Positions 16,510-31,176 of a stretch of 64,000 bases of DNA are shown in pieces. The stretch comes from Pseudomonadota bacterium (GTDB lineage: Bacteria; Pseudomonadota; Gammaproteobacteria; Xanthomonadales; Rhodanobacteraceae). The stretch covers positions 1-64,000 of the forward strand of contig JAKAWV010000005.1 of NCBI GenBank assembly GCA_021827205.1, read 5' to 3'. Under the pieces are notes generated by a model, which was not told the origin of the DNA, did not search any database, and saw only the letters and a list, made by a program, of their open reading frames with translations. A program made the translations under genes and the position numbers. The stretch's first letter is position 1. Each line of letters opens with the position of its first letter.

Positions 16510-17664
16510 ATGCCCAAACCCACCGACGACCTGCGCATCCGCGCCATCGCCACGCTCGGCACACCGGCCGAGGTGATGCGCGATTGCGCCATCAGCGAAC
16601 AAGCCGCCACGACCGTCCGCACCTCGCGCGACGCATTGCACCGGATACTCGCCGGCGAAGACGACCGTCTCGCGGTGGTGATCGGACCGTGCTCGATCCA
16701 CGACTCCCGTTCTGCGCTCGAGTATGCCGAACGACTGGCGGCGCAGCGCGCACGCCTGGGCGATGCACTGGAGATCGTGATGCGCGTCTACTTCGAAAAA
16801 CCGCGCACCACGGTGGGCTGGAAAGGACTGATCAATGATCCGGATCTCGATGACAGCTTCCGCATCGACAAGGGGCTGCGCATCGCGCGCAGCCTGCTGC
16901 GCGACATCAATGAACTCGACCTGCCGGCCGGCTGCGAGTTTCTCGACATGATCACGCCGCAGTACATCGCCGATTTGGTCGCGTGGGGTGCGATCGGTGC
17001 GCGCACCACCGAGAGCCAGGCGCATCGCGAGTTGGCATCGGGCTTGTCCTGCCCGGTCGGTTTCAAGAACGGCACCGAGGGCAATATCAAGATCGCTGTG
17101 GACGCGGTGCAGGCGGCCGCGCAACCGCATCATTTCATGGCGGTGACCAAGGACGGCCGGGTGGCGATCGCAGCGACCACCGGCAACATGGAATGCCACG
17201 TCATCCTGCGCGGCGGCAAGGCGCCGAACCACGACGCCGTCAGCGTGGAGTCGGCCTGCGCCATGCTCGCCAAGGCCGGGCTTCCGGCGCGGGTGATGAT
17301 CGACGCCAGCCACGCCAACAGCGGCAAGCGGCCGGAAAACCAACCCTGCGTGATCGAGGATATTGCCGGGCAGATCGAGGCCGGCGAGGGGCGCATCATC
17401 GGCGTGATGGTGGAAAGCCATCTGCTCGCCGGGCGGCAGGATCTGCGGGCCGGCCGCGCGCTGGTCTATGGTCAGAGCATCACCGATGGCTGCATCGGAT
17501 GGGACAGTTCGGTGCAAGTTCTGGAGCGGCTGGCGCAGGCGGTACGTCGTCGCCGCTCGTTGGCGATGATTAGCGTCGACGCCCAGGCGCGGCCGCGGTT
17601 CCGCCCGCCAGTGCGCGCCAGGGATGCTGACCGCATCGGGGCGATTATGCGCGACGAGGGCTGA
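16510..17664 (+). CDS. aroG: 3-deoxy-7-phosphoheptulonate (DAHP) synthase, class I
   Basis: 384 residues, slightly longer than the E. coli AroF/G/H enzymes. It condenses PEP and erythrose-4-phosphate to start the shikimate pathway. Key motifs are VVIGPCSIHD (metal Cys), MRVYFEKPRTTVGWKG (PEP/E4P binding), GARTTESQAHRELASG, VGFKNGT and DASHANSGK. The Ser in GLSCPVGFKNGT lies at the position tied to feedback inhibition in the family, but which amino acid inhibits it cannot be read off. A C-terminal tail of about 25 residues after AVRRRRS is extra. AGGA precedes the ATG. Transcription is predicted to be attenuated by aromatic amino acid supply. Confidence 0.95.
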   Translation: MPKPTDDLRIRAIATLGTPAEVMRDCAISEQAATTVRTSRDALHRILAGEDDRLAVVIGPCSIHDSRSALEYAERLAAQRARLGDALEIVMRVYFEKPRTTVGWKGLINDPDLDDSFRIDKGLRIARSLLRDINELDLPAGCEFLDMITPQYIADLVAWGAIGARTTESQAHRELASGLSCPVGFKNGTEGNIKIAVDAVQAAAQPHHFMAVTKDGRVAIAATTGNMECHVILRGGKAPNHDAVSVESACAMLAKAGLPARVMIDASHANSGKRPENQPCVIEDIAGQIEAGEGRIIGVMVESHLLAGRQDLRAGRALVYGQSITDGCIGWDSSVQVLERLAQAVRRRRSLAMISVDAQARPRFRPPVRARDADRIGAIMRDEG

Positions 17665-17742
17665 TCAGGTCGCGCACCCGCTGACCCCATTCCGGCCTGC
17701 GTGGCGCAAAAGGGCTTCGTCCGTTCGCGACGCGGGCTCCCA

Positions 17743-18921
17743 TCACCCGAGACCACGCGCGAGGTCGGTCATGATGTCCTCGACCGATTCCAGACCCACG
17801 GAAACACGCAGCAGACCGTCGCGGATACCGGCCTCGGCACGCTGCCGCGCAGTGATGCGACCATGCGTGGTCGTCGCCGGGTGCGTGATGGTCGTCTTGG
17901 CGTCGCCCAGATTGGCGGTGATGGAAATCAGGCGCGTGGCGTCCACCACGCGCCACGCCGCTTCCTGCCCGCCGCACACCTCGAAGGACACGATTCCGCC
18001 ATAGCCGTCTTGCTGTTGGCGCGCCAGCGCATGCTGCGGATGCGTGCTGAGCCCGGGGTAATGGACCCGCTCGACCTGCGGATGCGCTTGCAGCCACTCG
18101 GCCACGCGCTGGGCACTCTCGCAGTGCGCGCGCATGCGCAGGCGCAGCGTCTCCAGTCCCTTGAGAAACACCCAGGCATTGAACGGGCTCATGCTGGGCC
18201 CCGCCGTACGCAGAAATCCGAACACATCCTTGCCCACGCGCTCGGCATCGCCGACCACGGCGCCGCCGAGGCACCGCCCCTGGCCATCGAGATATTTGGT
18301 CGCGGAATGGATCACCAGATCCGCGCCCAGCGCCAGCGGGCGCTGCAGCGCCGGGGTACAGAAGCAGTTGTCGACCGCCAGCAGGGCACCATGGGCGTGC
18401 GCCAGTTCGGCCAACGCGGGAATGTCAGCCAGCTCGGTCAGCGGGTTCGACGGCGTTTCCGCAAACAGCAGCCGCGTATTGGGCCTGATCGCGGCGGACC
18501 AGACCGACGGATCAACCTGTGAAACGAAATCAACCGCCACGCCAAATCGCTTCAGATAACGATCGAACAGGTTGACCGTCGAGCCGAACACGCTGCGCGA
18601 ACACACCACATGATCGCCTTGCTGCAGCAGCGCCATGCAGGTCGAAAGGATGGCGGCCATGCCGGAGGCGGTGGCCACGCATGCCTCGCCTCCCTCCAGC
18701 GCGGCCAGCCGATCCTGGAACGTGCGCACGGTCGGATTGGTGAAGCGGGAATAGACGTTGCCGGGCGCTGCTCCCGAAAACCGCGCGGCGGCTTCCGCCG
18801 CGCTGCTGAACGCGAAACTCGATGTCGGGTAAATCGCTTCGGCGTGCTCGCCCTCGTGGCCACGCACCTGGCCGGCGCGCACCGCGAGCGTGTCGAAATC
18901 AGTCGGGATATCACTGCCCAT
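17743..18921 (-). CDS. metZ: O-succinylhomoserine sulfhydrylase (MetZ)
   Basis: 392 residues, a complete Cys/Met-metabolism PLP enzyme. The MetZ pattern is seen in AIYPTSSFAFSSAAEAAARF, SRFTNPTVRTFQDRLAALEG, ATASGMAAILS and FAETPSNPL. The PLP lysine is in VIHSATKYLDGQGR. The enzyme makes homocysteine from O-succinylhomoserine and sulfide, the direct-sulfhydrylation route to methionine. O-acetylhomoserine sulfhydrylase or cystathionine gamma-synthase are the alternatives, but the GQGRCLGG block favours MetZ. A short upstream ORF stops 3 bases before its ATG. Confidence 0.9.
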   Translation of the reverse strand: MGSDIPTDFDTLAVRAGQVRGHEGEHAEAIYPTSSFAFSSAAEAAARFSGAAPGNVYSRFTNPTVRTFQDRLAALEGGEACVATASGMAAILSTCMALLQQGDHVVCSRSVFGSTVNLFDRYLKRFGVAVDFVSQVDPSVWSAAIRPNTRLLFAETPSNPLTELADIPALAELAHAHGALLAVDNCFCTPALQRPLALGADLVIHSATKYLDGQGRCLGGAVVGDAERVGKDVFGFLRTAGPSMSPFNAWVFLKGLETLRLRMRAHCESAQRVAEWLQAHPQVERVHYPGLSTHPQHALARQQQDGYGGIVSFEVCGGQEAAWRVVDATRLISITANLGDAKTTITHPATTTHGRITARQRAEAGIRDGLLRVSVGLESVEDIMTDLARGLG

Positions 18922-18924
18922 GTC

Positions 18925-19044
18925 CTACCCTGTCCAATCGAGTTTGAAAGTTGGTGCGCACGCGTCGGTCATGGTCGCCAACGGTTCGATGATGGTACCC
19001 CCGATGCCCGATGCGGGCGGATCAAGGCGGATGCGTTCCGGCAT
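18925..19044 (-). CDS. Possible upstream ORF in the metZ leader
   Basis: A 39-codon ORF (MPERIRLDPPASGIGG…FKLDWTG) ends TAG, and metZ begins 3 bases further on. It has no visible ribosome binding site. Close spacing suggests possible translational coupling, yet the sequence matches nothing I know and may be chance. No riboswitch-like structure was recognised in this leader. Confidence 0.2.
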   Translation of the reverse strand: MPERIRLDPPASGIGGTIIEPLATMTDACAPTFKLDWTG

Positions 19045-19109
19045 GATCGGCGTGGGCCAAAGAGGATCATGGGTACACGCACCGGGGATCGATTCACACC
19101 CAAAACAAC

Positions 19110-19134
19110 AAAAAGCCCGGCTCGGAGCCGGGCT
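19110..19134 (-). terminator. Rho-independent terminator of the glnK-amtB operon
   Basis: On the minus strand AGCCCGGCT and AGCCGGGCT form a GC-rich stem with a tight loop followed by five T's and a T-rich tail. It begins about 70 bases after the amtB stop. It separates the nitrogen operon from metZ, which is read in the same direction. Confidence 0.85.
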
Positions 19135-19203
19135 GAAGATTCCGGTGCAGTTGCGGCGGGGACTCCCGGGATTCAAGCCAGCCAGCAACGATCAAATCAT
19201 GAC

Positions 19204-20574
19204 TCAGAGTACCTGCTCGCCATGCAAGCTGATATCCAGACCTTCGCGTTCTTGCTCTTCGGTGACGCGCAGACCGATCGTCATGTCAAGCAGCTTGAGG
19301 ATGATAAACGACACAACCGCGTCGTACACCACGGTGACTGTCACGCCCTTGGCTTGAATCAGCACTTGACCGATATTGCCTTCGAGCACACCGGCGGTGC
19401 CGCCGATGGCCTTGACCGCGAACACTCCGGTGAGAATGGCACCGAGCGCGCCGCCGATGGCATGCACGCCGAAGGCGTCGAGCGAGTCGTCATAGCCGAT
19501 CATTTCCTTCATGTACACCGCCGTCCAGAAGCACACCATGCCAGCGGCGATGCCGATGGCCAGCGCGCCGCCAGGACCGACGAAACCGGAAGCCGGGGTG
19601 ATGGCCACGAGACCCGCCACCGCACCCGAGCAGATGCCCAGGATGGTGGGTTTGCCCTTGGTCTTCCACTCGGTGAACATCCAGCCCAGCGCGGCGGCGG
19701 CGGTGGCGATTTGCGTCGCGGCCATCGCCATGCCGGCGCGGTCGTTGGCGGCACCTGCCGAACCGGCGTTGAAGCCGAACCAGCCCACCCACAACAGCGA
19801 AGCGCCGATCAGCGTCAGCACCAGGTTGTGCGGTGGCATGGTTTCTTTCTTGTAGCCCACACGCTTGCCCATCACCAGGGCGGCCACCAAGCCGGCTACA
19901 CCGGCGTTGATGTGCACCACGGTACCGCCAGCGTAGTCGAGCACGCCATCACTACCAAGCCAGCCGCCGGGGCCCCACACCATGTGGGCGATGGGTGCAT
20001 ACACGGCCAGCAACCAGATGCCCATGAACCACAGCATGGCGGAGAACTTCATGCGCTCGGCAAAAGCGCCGACGATGAGTGCCGGGGTAATGATGGCGAA
20101 GGTCATCTGGAAGGTCATGTAGGTCGACTCAGGGATGGTGGGCGCCAGCGGGTTCACGGCGTCCAGTCCCATGCCATCCAGGAAAAACCGACTCACCCCT
20201 CCGATGAATCCATTGCCCGTGGTGAACGCCAGGCTGTAGCCGATGATCATCCACAGCACCGTGACCAGCGCGGTGATGGCGAAGCTCTGCATCAGCGTCG
20301 CCAGCACGTTCTTCTTGCGCACCATGCCGCCGTAGAACAGAGCCAGGCCCGGAATGGTCATCATCAGCACCAGGGCGGTGGAGGTGAGCATCCAGGCGTT
20401 GTCGCCGGAATTGATGAAAGCCGCCGGATTGGGCGCGGCTGCGGGTGCCGCGACCGGAGCCGTTGTGGCGGCCGGAGCCGTGCTGACGGAAGCGTTAGCA
20501 ACCTGCGCCCAGGCTGGGACTGCGCTAATCAGTACGAACAGACTCAGCGCAAGCATCGGGAGAAATTTTTTCAT
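19204..20574 (-). CDS. amtB: Ammonium transporter AmtB
   Basis: 456 residues. A cleavable signal peptide (LALSLFVLISAVPAWA) and an Ala/Pro-rich linker precede the core. The core starts at DNAWMLTSTALVLMMTIPGLALFYGGMVRKKN, read as NAWMLTSTALVLMMTIPG, with about 11 membrane helices. The pore histidines lie in GGTVVHINAGVAGLVAAL and in DAFGVHAIGGALGAILTG. The protein conducts ammonia/ammonium and is blocked by GlnK. It follows glnK by 27 bases on the same strand and ends before a strong terminator. AAAGG precedes the ATG. Confidence 0.97.
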   Translation of the reverse strand: MKKFLPMLALSLFVLISAVPAWAQVANASVSTAPAATTAPVAAPAAAPNPAAFINSGDNAWMLTSTALVLMMTIPGLALFYGGMVRKKNVLATLMQSFAITALVTVLWMIIGYSLAFTTGNGFIGGVSRFFLDGMGLDAVNPLAPTIPESTYMTFQMTFAIITPALIVGAFAERMKFSAMLWFMGIWLLAVYAPIAHMVWGPGGWLGSDGVLDYAGGTVVHINAGVAGLVAALVMGKRVGYKKETMPPHNLVLTLIGASLLWVGWFGFNAGSAGAANDRAGMAMAATQIATAAAALGWMFTEWKTKGKPTILGICSGAVAGLVAITPASGFVGPGGALAIGIAAGMVCFWTAVYMKEMIGYDDSLDAFGVHAIGGALGAILTGVFAVKAIGGTAGVLEGNIGQVLIQAKGVTVTVVYDAVVSFIILKLLDMTIGLRVTEEQEREGLDISLHGEQVL

Positions 20575-20601
20575 GTGCGTGACCTTTCTGGATGGGTGAT
20601 G

Positions 20602-22174
<1,573 letters not shown>

Positions 22175-22343
22175 GATTCTCCCGTATGGCTTTGGCGAAC
22201 ATGGGTGGGGGAACGGCGGCGCATTGCTTGACCAGACCTCACATGTGAGTTTCTGGCAATCGATCGCGTTGACTTGTGCGGCGAAGTACTCTGCGAAATG
22301 GCTGGAACGGGCGGATGTGACCTGATTGCAAGCAACACTTGCC

Positions 22344-22359
22344 AGCAGCTTTCATGCCA
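22344..22359 (-). promoter_or_regulatory. Sigma-54 promoter of porin-glnK-amtB
   Basis: Minus-strand TGGCATGAAAGCTGCT has GG and GC exactly 10 bases apart and fits the -24/-12 consensus TGGCAYR-N4-TTGCW at all but one position. The start of transcription would lie near 22333, giving a leader of about 160 bases to the porin ATG. Two NtrC-like sites sit upstream at the distances normal for this class of promoter. Confidence 0.75.
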
Positions 22360-22411
22360 TGCATGCAAATGCAGTTAAATACAGTCTTGGCCCGGTCATT
22401 CTCATGCGAAA

Positions 22412-22428
22412 TGCCTCATTAAGGTGCT
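22412..22428 (-). promoter_or_regulatory. Promoter-proximal NtrC-like site (weaker)
   Basis: TGCCTC-N5-GGTGCT on the plus strand keeps one perfect half-site of the NtrC palindrome. Its centre is about 87 bases upstream of the predicted sigma-54 start and 33 bases, three helical turns, from the stronger site. Confidence 0.55.
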
Positions 22429-22444
22429 TTAAGCTCCGCTTAAT

Positions 22445-22461
22445 TGCGCCATTATGGTGCA
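22445..22461 (-). promoter_or_regulatory. NtrC binding site (strong)
   Basis: TGCGCCATTATGGTGCA matches the NtrC palindrome TGCACC-N5-GGTGCA with one mismatch. Its centre is about 120 bases upstream of the predicted transcription start, like the enhancer sites of E. coli glnA. Confidence 0.75.
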
Positions 22462-23162
22462 AATTTCACCGATTCCAGAGACGCGGCGAGGCGAAGGAAG
22501 TCCACTAGCCACATGGGGTATGCCAAGCGTCAGCGGCCTCGCGCTGGCGGCAAGCCCGCGGCACCACCGCCAGAGCTGGCCGGGACGGCTTTCGATGATC
22601 GTTTTCGAGCGGTCGGCTCAGGCCGAAAACAGCCGCGGATCGTGCGTGCCAGCCCCCTGATTCTTCCGCATCTCATTGCGATGACGGCATGCAGCCCCGG
22701 AGCCCAGTCATTCTCCGGGGTCTTCCGGCTGGTCTTGGGCGGCCGCGCATTGGTGGCGCTCGATGCCGGCCACTTGTCGGCGTCGTTGGGGCATGCGTCG
22801 GCGGCATCCTGATGCTGGCCGGCGTCATCGCCACGACCGCCGGGTCTGTTGACGGGCGCAACTTTCGCGCGGTGGCCGTGGCGCGGGCGCCGCAAGTCTG
22901 GGTGGATGCCAGCGGCATGAAGTTGCTCAAGCGCGCGCGCTTGCGCAGCGGCGATATTTCCGTCGGCTTGCCACCTCGTTGCTCCAGCGCAACAGGCACC
23001 AGGCCTCACAGGGCCTGGGCGCGCTCTTCGGCGGGGGCACTGGGCTCGATCTGATTTCGGCTGTTCATCGTTGCGCTGACGGGCCGTGTGTCGGTCGAGG
23101 ACACGGCCGTGCGCAAGGAAGGCGCCGCGTCGTCTTCGAAATGATTGCGCTGGGCGGCTTGC
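22462..23162. other. Intergenic stretch with no convincing gene
   Basis: No frame has a clear start with binding site or a known motif. The best candidate is a plus-strand ORF from 22689 with a hydrophobic patch (GGILMLAGVIATTAG), but its ending is low-complexity and Arg-rich. A perfect 8-base hairpin CCCCGGAG/CTCCGGGG lies at 22695-22720. The region may hold remnants. Confidence 0.45.
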
Positions 23163-25022
<1,860 letters not shown>

Positions 25023-25111
25023 CGGCAGGCGTGGCTCCAGGTGGGATGAACGCGCGCACGATGCAGCGGTGATGCGTTACCGTAGGTACCGAGATATTGC
25101 GGAGCATATCC

Positions 25112-25495
25112 ATGCAAAAACCCAAAGCCACACCGGACAACGCCCGCCTCGATCGTATCGTCGCCGCGGCGCGGCGCGATGCCGAACAGCGCAACAACGG
25201 CTACCGCGAGCGGGCGCTGAAGATGTACCCGTGGGTGTGTGGTCGCTGCGCGCGCGAGTTCACCCGCGCCAATGTGCAGGAACTCACCGTGCACCATCGC
25301 AACCACAACCACGACGACAACCCGGCCGACGGCAGCAACTGGGAGTTGCTGTGCGTGTACTGCCACGACAACGAGCATGCGCGTTATGTCGATCACGCCG
25401 CGGGCAGCATGGGCGCGGCCGCCGCGCCCGCCGCCGCGACGGCGCAGCCGTTTGCCGGTTTGCAGGCGCTGCTGGAAAAACGCGGCAAGGGCTAA
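25112..25495 (+). CDS. yajD: YajD-like HNH nuclease family protein
   Basis: 127 residues, starting at the ATG at 25112 with GGAG about 8 bases upstream. It has the HNH pattern of YajD: zinc Cys pairs CGRC and CVYC, the catalytic LTVHHRNHNHDDNPADGSNW block and a CHDNEH ending. YajD proteins are small putative HNH endonucleases of unknown role. An Ala/Pro-rich tail follows the domain. It is a single gene divergent from recQ. Confidence 0.88.
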   Translation: MQKPKATPDNARLDRIVAAARRDAEQRNNGYRERALKMYPWVCGRCAREFTRANVQELTVHHRNHNHDDNPADGSNWELLCVYCHDNEHARYVDHAAGSMGAAAAPAAATAQPFAGLQALLEKRGKG

Positions 25496-25518
25496 GCGTC
25501 GGGGTTGCGCGCAGTCGC

Positions 25519-26466
25519 TCATTCCTTCGCGGCGCCGGGCGCCATCACCGGCGCCACCGTGGCGCTGCGCAAGCGTTTCTGCCAGTGCCGTGTCTCGGTG
25601 ATCAGCGTCGTCAGGCCCACGCCCAGCACGACGCCCACGGCCAGCATGAATGGCACGCCCAGGTGATCGAGATTGTGCACGTGCAGGCCGGTCACGATGC
25701 CGAACTCGCGCAGGCGCGGCAGCAGCAGCCCGAGCGCACCGGCGCCGGCGTAGGCGAGGCCACCCCAGATCAGGGTGCGCGTGGCGGTAGTCAGCGCGAC
25801 CGCGCGGATGGCCTCGGGCGGCAGGCTGCGCCGCGCTGCGAAGCGGCCGAACAGCGCGCCTGCCAACACCTGCACCAGTGCCGTGCCCAGCCCGAACAGC
25901 GCGCCCGGCACCCAGCCCCACCACGCCGAAGGCATCGCCGGTGCCAGCGTGGTGTAGAGGATCAGCGCGAAGGCGCCAAACCCCCAGCCGGCGACGAAAC
26001 CGTGCACCGCAGGCATCCACCCGGCCAGCTTGCGCGCGCGCGTGTCGCGGGCGCCTTGGCCGCGCAGCGACGCATCGGCGGCCTGCATCAACGCCGGTTC
26101 ATCGCAGTGGCCGAACAGATGCAGGTGCACTGCATGCCGCTGTCGCGCCATGAGCATGCCGCCGAACAACATCAGCAGGCCCACCGGTATATACAGCGCG
26201 TAATCCAGACCCTTCTGGCCCATCCAGTGCGCCAGCCCGAGCCAGGCCAGCTCGCTACCCAGTGCGCGTTGCACGATGAAGCTGAAGGAAAACAGTGCCC
26301 CTGCACGCAGGCCGGCGCGGGTGGAATAGCCGCCCACGGCGTAGCTGAAGGTGATCGGCCAGGTGTGTTCGTCCGGAGTGATGCCATGCACCACACCCAG
26401 CAGCAATGCGGTGATCAGCGCTGCACCCAGATCAAGGTGGGCGGGATCCCAGAGGTTGATGCCCAT
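25519..26466 (-). CDS. Predicted metal (Ni/Co-type) membrane transporter
   Basis: 315 residues with about 7 membrane helices. The N-terminal HGITPDEHTWP motif resembles the metal-binding His/Asp motif of the NicO/HoxN superfamily (H-x4-D-H), and a second histidine group lies in HAVHLHLFGHCDEP. GGAG sits 7 bases before the ATG. A perfect palindrome resembling a Zur box lies 27-47 bases upstream, so zinc-dependent control is plausible. The transported ion is not settled by sequence: nickel, cobalt or zinc remain open. Confidence 0.65.
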   Translation of the reverse strand: MGINLWDPAHLDLGAALITALLLGVVHGITPDEHTWPITFSYAVGGYSTRAGLRAGALFSFSFIVQRALGSELAWLGLAHWMGQKGLDYALYIPVGLLMLFGGMLMARQRHAVHLHLFGHCDEPALMQAADASLRGQGARDTRARKLAGWMPAVHGFVAGWGFGAFALILYTTLAPAMPSAWWGWVPGALFGLGTALVQVLAGALFGRFAARRSLPPEAIRAVALTTATRTLIWGGLAYAGAGALGLLLPRLREFGIVTGLHVHNLDHLGVPFMLAVGVVLGVGLTTLITETRHWQKRLRSATVAPVMAPGAAKE

Positions 26467-26492
26467 GCCTCAACTCCACGACAAGCCCATGA

Positions 26493-26513
26493 TAGCGTTA
26501 CATCATAACGCTA
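26493..26513 (-). promoter_or_regulatory. Zur-like operator of the metal transporter gene
   Basis: TAGCGTTA and TAACGCTA form perfect 8-base arms around a 5-base spacer. The core GTTA-N5-TAAC is one change from the gammaproteobacterial Zur box GTTAT-N3-ATAAC. On the minus strand TATCAT, a good -10, overlaps its edge. The palindrome is certain; the regulator is inferred. Confidence 0.55.
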
Positions 26514-26550
26514 CGGCATGTTCCGGATAAGCCTTGATCGACGCCGGAAA

Positions 26551-27393
26551 TCAATGCAACTGCGTGCGCGCCCATGCGGCATCAAGCGCCTCGGCGGCAT
26601 CATGCGGGGTGAGTTTCGCGGCGCGCTCGAATGCTTCGGTCACCGCCGCGCTGCGGCGCATGCCGGCAAGCGTCAACAGCGCGTTGCCTGTCTCCAGCCA
26701 CGCCAACGGGTTGGCGGGCATCAGCCGGCGTGCGGTTTCCAGATGATGCTCCGCGGCCGTGGCGTTGGCGCCGCATCTCATCTTGGCGGCGATCGCGCCC
26801 ATGCGCCCGGTCAGTGTGGCGTGGAAAATGCCCAGCGCGAGCTGCGCTTCGGCGTGGCGTGGAGCGATCTGCAAGGCGCTCTGCAGCGCCATGTGCTGCA
26901 CTTGCAACTGCGCGTTGTCGAGGCGGGCATTCGGGGCCATGTTCTGCAAGTGCAGGCTCAGCACGTAAGCCAGCCGGTAATGGCTGTTGGCCTCGCCGGG
27001 CAATGTCTTGCGCAGCGCTTCGGCGATCGGGATCAGGGTCTTCACATACAGCCGCCGCGCGACGGCATCGCCCAGCATGTGTCGCGCATGTGTGCCGCCA
27101 GCCTTGATCGTCACGGAGGCGCCGGCCACGCCCAAGGCCATGCCCTGTGCATGGGCGCTCTCGAATTCACCTTCGTGATAGGCACGCCAGGCCGCTTGCA
27201 ACGCGGCGGCCAGCGCGGCGGCGCCCGCGTGGGGCTGACCGGGCAGCGCCAGCAGCCTTTTCGCGCGTTGCGCATCGGGCCATGGCTCGAGGTCGCCAAG
27301 ATGCAGTTGCTTCCATGCGCCCTGCAGCGCTTCGCCAGCAAAATTGAACGCATGCCTGGCGGCGGGCGAGGGCATCCGGGCCGGTTTGCTCAT
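26551..27393 (-). CDS. Uncharacterised TPR-like helical protein
   Basis: 280 residues from the ATG at 27393; earlier ATGs are open but the sequence before it looks non-coding. It is almost all helical, with repeat-like segments (AALAAALQAAWRAYHEGEFE, then ALQSALQIAPRHAEAQLALGIF and HLETARRLMPANPLAWLETGN) that look like tetratricopeptide repeats. No signal peptide is evident. It ends against the metal transporter's promoter. I do not recognise a specific family. Confidence 0.6.
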   Translation of the reverse strand: MSKPARMPSPAARHAFNFAGEALQGAWKQLHLGDLEPWPDAQRAKRLLALPGQPHAGAAALAAALQAAWRAYHEGEFESAHAQGMALGVAGASVTIKAGGTHARHMLGDAVARRLYVKTLIPIAEALRKTLPGEANSHYRLAYVLSLHLQNMAPNARLDNAQLQVQHMALQSALQIAPRHAEAQLALGIFHATLTGRMGAIAAKMRCGANATAAEHHLETARRLMPANPLAWLETGNALLTLAGMRRSAAVTEAFERAAKLTPHDAAEALDAAWARTQLH

Positions 27394-27416
27394 CAGTTCG
27401 ATACTCTCGATGGTGA

Positions 27417-29930
<2,514 letters not shown>

Positions 29931-29996
29931 TGCGCGGATCAGCGCGCATGGCCGGCCGGCCGCGCTAAGCTCACGTTTTGACTGTGCCTCCAAGCC

Positions 29997-30794
29997 ATGG
30001 CCGAACCTGTCCGCATCGCAATCCACGGCGCCGCCGGGCGCATGGGGCGCAGCCTGATCGAGCTGGCGCGTCAGGATGCGCGCCTGAAGTTGGTGGCCGC
30101 GCTGGTGGCGCCGGGATCCGATCTTGAAGGCACGCCGCTGCGCAGCCCGCCCGTACCCGGAGCGCTTGTCTATGGCACGCAACTGGGTGCTGTCGGTGCC
30201 CATGTGCTGGTGGACTTCAGCAGTCCCGCCGGCTTCGATCGGGCCTTGGCGCTTTGCCGTGAGCGCGGGATCGCACTGGTCAGCGGCAGCACGGGTCTCA
30301 GCGCAGCGCAATTCGTTGCGCTGGACGCCGCGGCGCGCGACATTCCCGTGCTGCACGCGGCCAACTTCAGCTTGGGCGTCAGCCTGCTGATGCGCTTATT
30401 GCGCGAGGCCGCGGCTGCTTTGCCCGAATGGGATGTGGAGATCGTCGAGGTGCATCATGCGCGCAAAATCGACGCGCCCTCGGGTACCGCGTTGGCGCTG
30501 GGCGAGGTTGCCGCCGCCGCCCGCGGACATCGCCTCGATGAGGTGATGCAGACCGCGCCCCACGGTCAAACCGGCGCACGCGTGCCAGGCACTATCGGCT
30601 TCGCCGTGGTGCGCGGCGGCGATGTGGTCGGCGAGCATAGCGTGTGGCTGCTGGGCACCGGCGAGCGCATCGAGCTGAGCCACCGCGCCGGCAACCGCGC
30701 CATCTTCGCGCGCGGCGCCCTGGCCGCCACGCTGTGGCTGGCGCGCAAGCTGCCGGGTCGCTATGAGCTGGAGCAGGTGCTGGGCACGGGCTGA
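29997..30794 (+). CDS. dapB: 4-hydroxy-tetrahydrodipicolinate reductase (DapB)
   Basis: 265 residues, normal length. The NAD(P)H-binding GAAGRMGRSL is at the N-terminus, and the substrate and catalytic motif VEVHHARKIDAPSGTALALG is in the middle. The enzyme makes tetrahydrodipicolinate for lysine and peptidoglycan. It starts the dapB-carA-carB-greA order known from xanthomonads, but a 2OG oxygenase gene and repeats lie between dapB and carA. Confidence 0.97.
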   Translation: MAEPVRIAIHGAAGRMGRSLIELARQDARLKLVAALVAPGSDLEGTPLRSPPVPGALVYGTQLGAVGAHVLVDFSSPAGFDRALALCRERGIALVSGSTGLSAAQFVALDAAARDIPVLHAANFSLGVSLLMRLLREAAAALPEWDVEIVEVHHARKIDAPSGTALALGEVAAAARGHRLDEVMQTAPHGQTGARVPGTIGFAVVRGGDVVGEHSVWLLGTGERIELSHRAGNRAIFARGALAATLWLARKLPGRYELEQVLGTG

Positions 30795-30835
30795 TACGAA
30801 ATTGCGATCCAATATCGAGAATGATCAGGCGGTCA

Positions 30836-30975
30836 TTCCCGCGCAAAGCCTGCCCCCAGCGAAGGCAGGGGCGGGAAGCGCTTCTTGACAGCGAAGCAGG
30901 TCATCCAGCGCATTCTGAAGTCACTGGATCCCCGCCTGCGCGGGGATGACGAACCGACTTGCGCGGGGATGACGA
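30836..30975. repeat. REP-like cluster of palindromes
   Basis: Three related units lie together. TTCCCGC (30836-30842) pairs with GCGGGAA (30871-30877) around an inner CCTGCC/GGCAGG stem. A second hairpin is ATCCCCGC-N4-GCGGGGAT (30928-30947). The 16-base run TGCGCGGGGATGACGA occurs at 30937 and again at 30960. The rest of the 382-base gap after dapB (to 31176) shows no gene. Such palindromes are common dispersed repeats in this order and may act as 3' mRNA stabilisers. Confidence 0.6.
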
Positions 30976-31176
30976 GCCAAAACGACCTGGGCGTTCGCTC
31001 GAAGATCCTTGTCTTGTTGAATGAATGCACATTGATATGAGTCGTTTGGACCCCCTGCTCTGCGCCGACTGCGCCCGTGTCTGTGCCAAGTCAAAGCAGG
31101 TGTCGCGTGGCGTCGATGCCGTGATTCGCCGGGGCAGTGATGCCAAGATGTCGGGATTTAGCGCAGCGCGCGTGCA

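Noticed and set aside
22331-22346. A second sigma-54-like element (TGGCAAGTGTTGC)
   Set aside because: The GG and GC are 8 bases apart instead of 10, while the neighbouring TGGCATGAAAGCTGCT has correct spacing, so only the latter is reported.
22689-23054. A 121-codon plus-strand ORF between the porin promoter and recQ
   Set aside because: A hydrophobic patch is present, but there is no binding site, no family resemblance, and the ending is low-complexity.
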